This document shows, one piece after another, positions 6,209 through 13,012 of a stretch of DNA of 15,944 nt. The notes under the pieces are model-generated. The model had not been told where the DNA came from and made no database searches. It saw only the letters and a program-made list of their open reading frames with translations. Source of the DNA: Collinsella sp. GTDB taxonomy: Bacteria; Actinomycetota; Coriobacteriia; Coriobacteriales; Coriobacteriaceae. The stretch is taken from NCBI GenBank assembly GCA_031292915.1, contig JAUMSH010000041.1, positions 1-15,944 of the forward strand, read 5' to 3'. Each line of letters starts with the position of its first letter. Position 1 is the stretch's first letter. The position numbers were made by a program, and so were the translations under genes.

Positions 6209-8890
6209 CTAGTCTTCGAGCAGGTCCTCGATAAAGCCGACACGGTAGCTCTTGAAGATGACCTCGCCGCCGTCTTGCGTGGCGTCCAGATCGACATCGC
6301 CCATGATGCCAAAATCGTGGTCGCCATCTTCGTCGGCAAAGATCTGGTGCACGTGCCACACGTGATCGGTCTTCTCGTCGGATTCATCGATGGAAAACAT
6401 CGCGGCACTGCGGGCATCTCCGTCGGTGAGGATTTCCTCGTGTTGCTCGTGATAGGCGTCGAGCGCCTTTTGCCAGCGGACCTCGCTCATGCCCCAGTCC
6501 TCATCGAGCTCGCCCAAGTCGCGAACGTGCTCGCGGGCGGCAAGGGTCACGCGGCGGAAGAGTGCGTTGCGCACCAACAGCGTGCAGCCGCGACGGTCCG
6601 CAACGACCTCGTCGATGCCCTGCGGCGGTGCGGCGTCGAGTGCAGCGGGGTTGCCGGCGTTCTCCCACTCGTCCACCAGGCTCGAGTCGACCGAGCGCAC
6701 CACAAAGCCGAGCCACGAGATAATGTCGCGCAAGCGCTCGTCGCGCTTCTCGATGGGCACGGTGCGGTCGAGAGAACGGTAGGCCTCTGCCAGGTAGCGC
6801 AGCAAAATGCCTTCGGAGCGGGCGATGCCGAGCTTTTGGATATAGCCCTTAAAGTCGCTCGCGCTCTCCAGCATGTCGCGCAGGACGCTCTTGGGCGAGA
6901 GCTGGTAGTCGTTGGCCCAGGGTACCTCCTGGCAGTACTTGTCGAAGGCGACATCGAGCAGGTCCTCGAGCGGCTTTTCGTAGGTGACATCCTGGATGCG
7001 CTCCAGGCGTTCCTCATACTCGACGCCGTCAGCCTTCATTTCGGCCATCGCGCGGTCGCGCGCGGCGCGCTCCTGTGCGCGCAATACCTGCTTGGGGTCC
7101 TCGAGCGTAGCCTCGACCATTGAGATGAGGTCCATGGTATAGGTCTCACTCTCGGGGTCGAGTAGCTCCAGCGCGGCAAGCAAAAACGGCGAGAGCGGCT
7201 GGTCGAGCGCAAAGTCCTCGGGCAGGTCGACCGTCAGCGCGTAGTCGATGTCCGGCGCGGCGTCAGCCGGAGCGTCGGGTGCGGGCGGCACCTCGGTGCG
7301 CACGACGACGCCGGAGTCGATGAGCGTGGCGAAGATCTCGTCGGCACGAACCTCGAGTTTTGCCTTTTCCTCTGGGGTCTGCAGGCTTGTCTCGATGAGG
7401 TCGTGTACGCGGGCGCGGGCATCGCCGCCCTGCTCGACTACGCTAATCACCATGGAGTGTGTGATGCGCAGGCGCGGCTTGAGCGTTTCGGGCTGCGTCT
7501 CGATCAGGCGCTCAAAGGTCTGCTTGTTCCAGGTGACAAAGCCCTCGGGGGCCTTCTTCTTTTTAATCTTGCGGAGCTTCTTGGGGTCGTCGCCCGCCTT
7601 GGCCATAAGCTTGGCATTCTCGATTTCGTGCTCGGGTGCCTCGGCGATCACCATGCCCTCGGTATCGAAGCCCGAGCGGCCGGCGCGACCGGCGATCTGA
7701 TGGAACTCGCGGGCGCGCAGGCGACGCATCTTGTAGCCGTCGAACTTGGTGAGCGCGGTGAGCACCACGGTGTGGATGGGTACGTTGATGCCGACGCCGA
7801 GCGTATCGGTGCCGCAGATGACGGGCAGCAGGCCCTGCTGCGCCAAGCGCTCGACCAGCAGGCGATAGCGCGGCAACATGCCAGCATGGTGCACGCCGAC
7901 GCCGCATCCAAGCAGGCGCTTGAGAATCTTGCCAAAGGCCGTCGAGAAGCTCGTGCCTTTGGCAGCTTCCTTAATGGCCTCGCGTTGCTCCTTACTAGCG
8001 ATGCCAAAATTGGCGAGCGACTGTGCCGTTGCAAGGGCGGCATCCTGGCTAAAGTGCACGATATAGAGCGGGGCCTCTCCGCCGCGCATCGCGAGCTCGA
8101 CGGTGCCCTCGAGGGAGGTCGTCACGTAGTCGTAGCTCAGCGGCACGGGGCGTGGGGCATCGACGACCAAGTCGCAGGTAGCGCCGGTGTGTTCCTCGAG
8201 TGAGGCGGCGATGGCAGTAACATCGCCGAGCGTGGCGCTCATGAGCATGAATTGCGTGTGGGGCAGGGTGAGCAGTGGCACCTGCCAGGCCCAGCCGCGG
8301 TCGGGGTCGGCAAAATAGTGGAACTCGTCCATGGCGACGCAGCCCACGTCGGCGCCCTCGCCCTCGCGCAGTGCATCGTTGGCAAGGATTTCTGCCGTGC
8401 AGCAGATGACGGGCGCCTTGGTGTTGATATGCGTGTCGCCGGTGATCATGCCGACGTTATCGCGGCCGAGCACCTGCACAAGGTCGAAAAACTTTTCGCT
8501 GACCAGAGCCTTGATGGGGGCCGTGTAATAACAGCGCTTGCCCTGTGCCATGCCCATAAAGAGCATGCCTAGCGCGACAAGCGACTTGCCCGATCCGGTC
8601 GGTGTTCCCAAAATGACATGGTCACCGGCGGCTAGATCCATGAGGGCCTCTTCCTGGTGGTCCCACAGCTCAATACCGCGGTCGCTTGTCCATTCAAAGA
8701 AGCGTTCGAAGGCCTGATCGGGCGTGAGCCATGGTTCGGGCTCGCTACCATCCTCGGGCTCCCACCAGGTGGGGGAGAGCGCGCCGAGCGAGCCGAATTC
8801 GGCTTCGGTTCCCGTGCCGCCCGAGAATGAGCTGGCGGCGCCGGCGCCAGAAACGGTGCTGGCGGAAGTATCTGTCGTGGTCTGTGCCAT
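6209..8890 (-). CDS. Ski2-like DEAD/DEAH-box helicase with DUF3516-type tail
   Basis: An ATP-dependent nucleic acid helicase of 893 residues. Walker A is GTPTGSGKS (95-103), Walker B is DEFH (188-191), and motif III is SAT (218-220). The second RecA domain has the Ski2/Mtr4-type GVHHAGMLPRYR segment (332-343) and motif VI HQIAGRAGRSG (397-407). The rest, roughly 430-893, is a large acidic, helical tail matching the DUF3516 region typical of actinobacterial members. The first 40 or so residues are Ser/Gly/Ala-rich and look disordered. The start at 8890 is chosen because homology begins only later and a GAGAAAG site lies upstream. An in-frame extension to 9049 would run into an inverted-repeat element. 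RNA unwinding or decay is likely by family, but the substrate is unknown. Confidence 0.9.
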   Translation of the reverse strand: MAQTTTDTSASTVSGAGAASSFSGGTGTEAEFGSLGALSPTWWEPEDGSEPEPWLTPDQAFERFFEWTSDRGIELWDHQEEALMDLAAGDHVILGTPTGSGKSLVALGMLFMGMAQGKRCYYTAPIKALVSEKFFDLVQVLGRDNVGMITGDTHINTKAPVICCTAEILANDALREGEGADVGCVAMDEFHYFADPDRGWAWQVPLLTLPHTQFMLMSATLGDVTAIAASLEEHTGATCDLVVDAPRPVPLSYDYVTTSLEGTVELAMRGGEAPLYIVHFSQDAALATAQSLANFGIASKEQREAIKEAAKGTSFSTAFGKILKRLLGCGVGVHHAGMLPRYRLLVERLAQQGLLPVICGTDTLGVGINVPIHTVVLTALTKFDGYKMRRLRAREFHQIAGRAGRSGFDTEGMVIAEAPEHEIENAKLMAKAGDDPKKLRKIKKKKAPEGFVTWNKQTFERLIETQPETLKPRLRITHSMVISVVEQGGDARARVHDLIETSLQTPEEKAKLEVRADEIFATLIDSGVVVRTEVPPAPDAPADAAPDIDYALTVDLPEDFALDQPLSPFLLAALELLDPESETYTMDLISMVEATLEDPKQVLRAQERAARDRAMAEMKADGVEYEERLERIQDVTYEKPLEDLLDVAFDKYCQEVPWANDYQLSPKSVLRDMLESASDFKGYIQKLGIARSEGILLRYLAEAYRSLDRTVPIEKRDERLRDIISWLGFVVRSVDSSLVDEWENAGNPAALDAAPPQGIDEVVADRRGCTLLVRNALFRRVTLAAREHVRDLGELDEDWGMSEVRWQKALDAYHEQHEEILTDGDARSAAMFSIDESDEKTDHVWHVHQIFADEDGDHDFGIMGDVDLDATQDGGEVIFKSYRVGFIEDLLED

Positions 8891-8924
8891 GTGGTTGCTT
8901 TCTCTCGCCGTTTGTCCGCCAACT

Positions 8925-8930
8925 ATTATG
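8925..8930 (-). promoter_or_regulatory. Probable -10 box of the helicase gene
   Basis: On the minus strand CATAAT matches five of six consensus positions. It puts the transcript start about 28 nt before the ATG at 8890. No clear -35 box is visible in the G+C-rich sequence upstream. The placement also argues against the longer in-frame start at 9049. Confidence 0.4.
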
Positions 8931-9012
8931 GCGTAGCAGCGGCGCGGGGTGCCAGCGCGCGAGAAAATGCAGGAAATGGGTGTTCTGCCCGGCCGTTTGG
9001 TGCGGTTGCCAA

Positions 9013-9135
9013 CTAAGTGAGTAGACTTTTTGCGATGTCGCGAGCACATTGCTTTTGCACAAGGGCTCTACCTGCGGTTTTATTTTTCGCTACGCGGGTT
9101 GTGCTTGGCTATTGCAAAAAAGTCTACTCACTTAG
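9013..9135. repeat. 123-bp element with long terminal inverted repeats
   Basis: CTAAGTGAGTAGAC followed by T5GC opens the element (9013-9033), and its inverse, GCA6 then GTCTACTCACTTAG, closes it (9114-9135). The arms match over 21-22 bp with one extra A/T in the right arm. A second inverted repeat, GCACAA/TTGTGC, lies inside. No coding frame or clear target-site duplication was found. This is the main content of the 310-bp gap between the TrmB-like and helicase genes; the rest is the helicase promoter region (8891-9012) and an unremarkable 65-bp stretch beside the trmB-like stop. It may be a small non-autonomous mobile element, a paired operator or a structured RNA. Confidence 0.75.
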
Positions 9136-9200
9136 GCTTGAGGGTCGTTCGCCGGTGCCTATTCGCGCTTGTTTGCCGACGTCGCGACCATCAGAAGCCC

Positions 9201-10040
9201 CTAGGACTCTTGCGGCAGACGCTTCTTGCCCTTGCGGGCGCGGTTTTTAAAGTTCTCGACGGCCTCTTCCATGCCGAGGGGCACATAGGTAAGCTCATCG
9301 AGGTTATCGGGCAGGTAGCAGGCAAGGCTTTGCTCCTGCTCGTGGCCCGCCGCGAGCTGTTCATCGCTAGGCCGCGCGTCGGGTGTGGCGCAAATGCCAT
9401 AGACGGCGGCGCCCATCTCGCGCGTGCGGCATTCATATTCGGTCTCGGGATGCTCGGGATGGTCGCGGCGGACGTCGTCACTTACCCAAAGTGTGTCGTA
9501 GCCTGCCGCGACAAACTGCCCCAGGGCGTAGTCGCGCAATGGCTTGCTGTCGGTTCGCAGTGTGACGGTGGCGCCGGCTGCAAGGAGCGGGCGGTAGAGC
9601 ATCAAATGGTCGACATGGACGAGTCGTTTTTTAGCGTACTTGGCCTTGGGTTGCGGCGTGGGAAAGTTGATGGTGATGGCATCGAGCTCGCCTGCGGCAA
9701 ATAGCTGTGGCAGCGATGCGGCGCCTCGGGGCAGGACGAGTGCGTTGGATAGCCCCTGTTCGCAGATTTTCTGCGCGGCATAGGCGATGCAGATGGGCTC
9801 CTGGTCCATGCCGATAAAGAGGGTGTCGGGCTCGCGGTGGGCGCGCTCGACCAGATAGGTTCCCTTGCCACAGCCAAGATCCAGGTGAAGGTGTTCGAAG
9901 GGCTTGCTGCCAGCTGGCGCGCAAGCCTCGCGCCAATCTCCGGCATAGGCCTCGGGGTTCGTCTCAATCGCATCGGCGTAGCGCTCCAGGCGCTCCTCGA
10001 GCACAAAGTTCTTAGGCGTGCGAACGTGGACGGCTCCCAT
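9201..10040 (-). CDS. trmB: TrmB-like tRNA (guanine-N7) methyltransferase, altered motif
   Basis: SAM-dependent methyltransferase of the TrmB family, which makes m7G46 in tRNA. The SAM site is LDLGCGKGTYL (53-63), with the acidic end of strand 2 in FIGMDQ. The C-terminal TEYE motif (200-203) matches the conserved TxYE of TrmB. The segment that is usually FPDPWxKxRHxKRR reads FPTPQPKAKYAKKR here (126-139): Thr replaces the Asp considered catalytic, Gln replaces Trp and Tyr replaces His. The 279-residue length exceeds the usual 210-240 because of N- and C-terminal additions, the latter Lys/Arg-rich. AAGGAG lies 4 nt before the ATG. It could be a working lineage-specific TrmB or a paralogue with another target, so the gene symbol is tentative. 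Confidence 0.75.
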   Translation of the reverse strand: MGAVHVRTPKNFVLEERLERYADAIETNPEAYAGDWREACAPAGSKPFEHLHLDLGCGKGTYLVERAHREPDTLFIGMDQEPICIAYAAQKICEQGLSNALVLPRGAASLPQLFAAGELDAITINFPTPQPKAKYAKKRLVHVDHLMLYRPLLAAGATVTLRTDSKPLRDYALGQFVAAGYDTLWVSDDVRRDHPEHPETEYECRTREMGAAVYGICATPDARPSDEQLAAGHEQEQSLACYLPDNLDELTYVPLGMEEAVENFKNRARKGKKRLPQES

Positions 10041-10062
10041 GAGGCTCCTTGGTCATAAGTGT

Positions 10063-10089
10063 GGAACGCATAGCTGCACGTTCCGTCAA
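10063..10089 (-). promoter_or_regulatory. TTGACG box with overlapping inverted repeat before trmB
   Basis: On the minus strand TTGACG matches five of six -35 positions and abuts an inverted repeat, GGAACG...CGTTCC (10063-10084), with a 10-nt centre. A matching -10 box is not obvious at 16-18 nt. The combination resembles an operator within a promoter spacer, but support is modest. Confidence 0.3.
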
Positions 10090-10096
10090 TGGGTTG

Positions 10097-10120
10097 AAAA
10101 AGGGTGGGCATAGTTTGCCC
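10097..10120 (-). terminator. Weak terminator of the Trm9-like gene
   Basis: On the minus strand GGGCA, loop AACTA, TGCCC is followed after four bases by five T residues. The stem is only five pairs. It lies about 40 nt past the stop codon of the methyltransferase gene. Confidence 0.4.
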
Positions 10121-10158
10121 GAAAGATGCGGTGCGGCTCGGCGGCGAGTCGTCGGTGC

Positions 10159-11031
10159 CTACAGACGCTTGAGAATCACATAGCGATTGAGCTCTCCGCT
10201 GCGACCATCGGCATGGAAGCGCTCAAGCTCGCGCACGGGGACCTCGCCGCTCTTGTAGAACGTACGGACGCCGCGCACCAGGTCGGTGATCTGCTGATCG
10301 TCAAAGTGATGGCAATAGCGGTAGGCGTGGCGGTCGTTTTGCCAGCCGATGAGGTGGTCGCCGGCTTCAAACTGCGCGGAATCGTAACCCTCAAACGGCG
10401 GGGTGAGCTCGGCGCGGGCTTCGGCTCGAACGGCCTTGCGCGCCATGCGCTCGTCGTTCATAAACTCCCAAAAGCTGATGGCGATGATGCCGCCCGGGCG
10501 CGTCTGCCGCACCAGGGCGTCGAGTACGCGTACGCGGTACTCGCACGACGGCACGTGGTGCATAAAGCCAAAGCAGACCGAGATGTCGGCGAGCGGGGCG
10601 TCGAAAAGCACGTCGGGCGTCTCGGCGGGGTTGAGCTTCATGAGGGCGTCGAGCACGTCGAGCTCCTGGAAGTGCAGGTTGGGAATGCGCAGGGCGTGGC
10701 CATGTGCATCGATAGCCAAATCTTGACACGAGTCGACACCATAGAACTCAAACGGGCAGCTGGCATCTGCCGAGGGGTTTGCGCCATCGACGCCCTTGGC
10801 GGCAAGTGCGCCGCCGGCGGCAAAGTTCTCGAATCGCATATTGCCACAGGCAAGATCGAAGACGCGGACGGGATGCTCGATCGTGGCGACGTCGAGCTGT
10901 TCGAGCGCGATATCCATGGTGCGTACCCAGCCGGGCCACGGGGCCTGGCGCGTATCGGAAAAGGAAGCGGAGTGCTCGCGATAGAACGTGTTGTTGAGCT
11001 GGATGAGCGATGAGGCGAAATCGCGGTTCAC
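10159..11031 (-). CDS. Trm9/ALKBH8-like class I SAM methyltransferase
   Basis: Soluble class I methyltransferase, 290 residues from the chosen GTG start. SAM motif I is VFDLACGNMRFE (57-68), the acidic strand-2 end is FYGVDSC (96-102), and the strand-4 region is FGFMHHVP (154-161), followed by RPGG (178-181). Beyond the general fold, three parts resemble Trm9 and the ALKBH8 methyltransferase domain. These are N-terminal ASFSDTRQAPWPGW, the SVCFGFMHHV...RVRVLDALVRQTRPGG stretch, and AYRYCHHF (236-243), like the family's QRYYHxF. Trm9 methylates cm5U34 in tRNA to mcm5U34, and Elp3, which makes cm5U, is encoded about 2 kb away. GTG at 11031 is chosen because GGAGGGAG lies 9-11 nt upstream and the possible promoter start falls inside the longer ATG frame (11079). 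The tRNA role is inferred. Confidence 0.8.
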   Translation of the reverse strand: MNRDFASSLIQLNNTFYREHSASFSDTRQAPWPGWVRTMDIALEQLDVATIEHPVRVFDLACGNMRFENFAAGGALAAKGVDGANPSADASCPFEFYGVDSCQDLAIDAHGHALRIPNLHFQELDVLDALMKLNPAETPDVLFDAPLADISVCFGFMHHVPSCEYRVRVLDALVRQTRPGGIIAISFWEFMNDERMARKAVRAEARAELTPPFEGYDSAQFEAGDHLIGWQNDRHAYRYCHHFDDQQITDLVRGVRTFYKSGEVPVRELERFHADGRSGELNRYVILKRL

Positions 11032-11077
11032 GGCGCGGAACTCCCTCCGTTGGCGGTGCGGAATAAACAGTACGACC

Positions 11078-11107
11078 ATACTACCGTTAACGCCGCAACG
11101 GGGACAA
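11078..11107 (-). promoter_or_regulatory. Possible promoter of the Trm9-like gene
   Basis: On the minus strand TTGTCC (11107-11102) and TAGTAT (11083-11078) are separated by 18 nt, each matching four of six consensus bases. Transcription would start near 11071, 40 nt before the GTG start and downstream of the alternative ATG at 11079. Confidence 0.3.
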
Positions 11108-11163
11108 CCAAGCTACGGGTCATTGCTTTGTTTGGACACATTTCCGCAGCTCATATGCGCCCG

Positions 11164-11195
11164 CAACCGCCGGTTGTCAAAAATCTCACTAGAAT
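11164..11195 (+). promoter_or_regulatory. Palindrome plus -10 box before the HTH gene
   Basis: CAACCGCCGGTTG (11164-11176) is a perfect palindrome about one centre base. It lies 13 nt before TAGAAT (11190-11195), a five-of-six -10 match. The palindrome would cover the -35 region, a natural site for autoregulation by the HTH protein encoded about 100 nt downstream. The link is inferred from position only. Confidence 0.35.
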
Positions 11196-11298
11196 AGGTG
11201 GCATGCTTTTGGCGGTGGCGGATAGATTTTTAACTGTGCAAGGCGCCTTAAGAACAAAAGCGGTCCGGCGGTACGGCTGGCATCACATAGGAGGAACC

Positions 11299-12021
11299 AT
11301 GAATGTAGAAACTGCGCAGCGGCTCGCCGACCTTCGCCGCAGCAAAGGCTTTAGTCAAGAAGGACTGGCACGAAAGCTGGGACTGTCGCGCCAGGCGGTC
11401 AGTAAATGGGAGCGCGCGGAGAGCTCGCCCGATACCGAGAACCTGATCTCGCTCGCCAAACTCTATGGTGTGAGCCTGGACGAGCTGCTCAATCCGAGCG
11501 ACGAGATCGAGGACGATATCGAGTTTGAGAACGAGGACCGCGCTCGTCAGCGCGAGGCCGAGGCGGCAGAGCGCGCACGCACCCATGAGGCGGCGGCACG
11601 AGCTACCGAGGCGGCAACACAGGCGAGTGACGCCGCCGCCAAGGCGGCGCAGGCGGCAAGCTGGAGTGCGCAGGCTGCCAATGCGGCGACGGCTCAGGTG
11701 ACGGGTACCGGTGCGGCTGGTCCGACTCCGGTGAAGGGTCCGTTCCAGTCATTCCCGTATTGGGCCGTGTGCTGGCTGCTGTTCTTTTTACTGATGTTCC
11801 TGTTTGGTGCCGGCCCCTTTGCTGCGCTGATCTTCTTCACGATTCCCATCTATCACTGGGTGGCGCGTGCACTCGATGGCGATTGGGCGCGCGGGGATAT
11901 TCAGGTTGGTCCGGCACCGGTGGCGGTCAGGGCCCAGGGGAAGGATACTTCTGCGGAACCTGATGCTGACGTGGCTACCGCGGCCACCGCTGAGCCATGT
12001 GCCAAAGAAGGTGACGAATGA
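11299..12021 (+). CDS. Xre-type HTH regulator with membrane segments
   Basis: A 240-residue protein. An N-terminal Xre/Cro HTH (about residues 5-65) has the core SQEGLARKLGLSRQAVSKWE (19-38), the form typical of the large family of small regulators. Then come an acidic stretch (64-80), a long Ala-rich helical linker (81-135), and two hydrophobic segments (about 153-170 and 172-190) that should span or enter the membrane. The tail is Ala/Pro-rich. The chosen ATG follows TAGGAGGA (11288-11295) at ideal distance; a longer in-frame start at 11050 is rejected. It overlaps the next gene by 4 nt (ATGA), so the two are translationally coupled. A membrane-tethered regulator working with the DUF4097 partner is a reasonable inference. 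Confidence 0.85.
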   Translation: MNVETAQRLADLRRSKGFSQEGLARKLGLSRQAVSKWERAESSPDTENLISLAKLYGVSLDELLNPSDEIEDDIEFENEDRARQREAEAAERARTHEAAARATEAATQASDAAAKAAQAASWSAQAANAATAQVTGTGAAGPTPVKGPFQSFPYWAVCWLLFFLLMFLFGAGPFAALIFFTIPIYHWVARALDGDWARGDIQVGPAPVAVRAQGKDTSAEPDADVATAATAEPCAKEGDE

Positions 12022-12917
12022 TGAAGCTTTCGCATGAATCCAAGGTACGCTTGGGCGTTGGCATCGGAGCGTTTGTGCTCATCATCGGGCTTGTCTTTGG
12101 CATTTCGCGGACTTTGATTCATTTTGATGGCCCGTGGGATCTCGACGATGTTGTATCCGGCTTCTCTGGTATGGACGATGCGGTTGACGAGGACGATCTT
12201 TTGGATGGCGGTAACTATTCCGCTCAGCCTCAGCAGCTTTCGAGCGAAACCTTTGATGCCGACGCGTTCACATCGCTTGACTTGGACGTGACGTCGGGCA
12301 CGGTCGAGGTCAAACACGTCTCCAGCGGGCCAGTGCGCGTAATTGAAAGCGGTCGCGTGGCAACGGGGACCGTTGCCTTCGATGCGGCAACCCAGAACCT
12401 GGCCGAAATCAAGGGCTCTACGCTCAAGATTCGCCAGTTCGATTGCGATGACGAGCGCGCCATTGACCGCACGGTTACCGTCGAACTGCCGCGCGAAGTT
12501 GCCGATAACATGGTGGGCATTACAGCGAATGTAGGATCGGGTGACCTGACGGTCGCGGGCATTGCGTGTCATGACCTCAACCTGACTTTGGACTCTGGAG
12601 ACGTTGAGTTTACGGGCACCGTGACCGATACCCTGAATGCCGAGGTCGGTTCGGGCGATGTGACGTTCGAGCTCTACCAGGCCCCCGCGAAGTCGATGGA
12701 CGTGAGTGTGGGCTCGGGTGACGTGGAGATGACGGTTCCGAACTCGACGGGCTTTAAGGCGAGCCTCACCTTGGGAAGCGGCGACTTCGAGAGCGATTTC
12801 CTTCCGCTTGACTACGACGGCGAGACCATTTTGGATCTTGAATTCGATAACGGCGATAAGTCTGCCACGTATCGTTTTGAGGTCGGTTCGGGCGACATGT
12901 CGTTTGATTCGGAGTGA
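12018..12917 (+). CDS. Membrane-anchored DUF4097 beta-repeat protein
   Basis: A 299-residue protein. The N-terminal membrane anchor or uncleaved signal is at residues 11-35 (VRLGVGIGAFVLIIGLVFGI then an Arg). An Asp-rich linker (37-65) leads to a DUF4097-like domain expected outside the membrane. This domain is a ladder of short beta repeats marked by GSGD or DSGD at 173, 192, 211, 232, 253 and 290, with an early TSGT at 92. The spacing is mostly 19-21 residues, consistent with a right-handed beta solenoid. The family includes cell-envelope stress proteins such as LiaG-like ones. It starts within the stop of the HTH-membrane gene (ATGATG, so 12018 or 12021), with GAAGGTG just upstream. Envelope sensing is a family-based inference. 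Confidence 0.87.
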   Translation: MMKLSHESKVRLGVGIGAFVLIIGLVFGISRTLIHFDGPWDLDDVVSGFSGMDDAVDEDDLLDGGNYSAQPQQLSSETFDADAFTSLDLDVTSGTVEVKHVSSGPVRVIESGRVATGTVAFDAATQNLAEIKGSTLKIRQFDCDDERAIDRTVTVELPREVADNMVGITANVGSGDLTVAGIACHDLNLTLDSGDVEFTGTVTDTLNAEVGSGDVTFELYQAPAKSMDVSVGSGDVEMTVPNSTGFKASLTLGSGDFESDFLPLDYDGETILDLEFDNGDKSATYRFEVGSGDMSFDSE

Positions 12918-12962
12918 CAGCGGTTTCGGAGATCGGTACATATAGGCATGCTCTTTGATGGA

Positions 12963-13001
12963 GGCGCCGGAGCCGTGACGGGCTCCGGCGCCTTTGCCTT
13001 T
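12963..13001 (+). terminator. Intrinsic terminator after the HTH-DUF4097 operon
   Basis: GGCGCCGGAGCC and GGCTCCGGCGCC form a perfect 12-pair stem with a 6-nt loop, followed by TTTGCCTTT. The T tract runs directly into the -10 box of the next gene. Confidence 0.88.
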
Positions 13002-13006
13002 ACAAT
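13001..13006 (+). promoter_or_regulatory. -10 box giving a probable leaderless elp3 transcript
   Basis: TACAAT (five of six) ends just 6 nt before the ATG at 13013, so transcription would start at or within a base or two of the start codon. No ribosome site is present between them except GGGG at too short a distance. The -35 region would fall in the terminator loop or right arm; GTGACG (12975-12980) is a weak candidate with 20-nt spacing. Confidence 0.5.
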
Positions 13007-13012
13007 GGGGTC

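Noticed and set aside
6275..7123. 282-codon plus-strand frame inside the helicase region
   Set aside because: It is a shadow of the DUF3516-type tail with no ribosome site or domain.
8891..9049. In-frame N-terminal extension of the helicase to an ATG at 9049
   Set aside because: It runs through the inverted-repeat element and past the likely -10 box, and the added residues look like translated non-coding sequence.
9030..9704. 224-codon plus-strand frame
   Set aside because: It starts inside the repeat element and runs opposite the TrmB-like gene; no motif is visible.
10126..11013. 295-codon plus-strand frame opposite the Trm9-like gene
   Set aside because: It is a mirror frame; the minus strand carries the SAM motifs and a good ribosome site.
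11032..11079. Longer ATG start for the Trm9-like gene
   Set aside because: There is no ribosome site upstream of it, while GGAGGGAG precedes the internal GTG at 11031.
11050..11298. 83-codon upstream extension of the HTH protein
   Set aside because: It contains the probable promoter and palindrome, and the internal ATG at 11299 has a near-ideal ribosome site just before the HTH domain.
11901..12941. 346-codon minus-strand frame opposite the DUF4097 gene
   Set aside because: It is a mirror frame covering two coupled plus-strand genes, with no domain.
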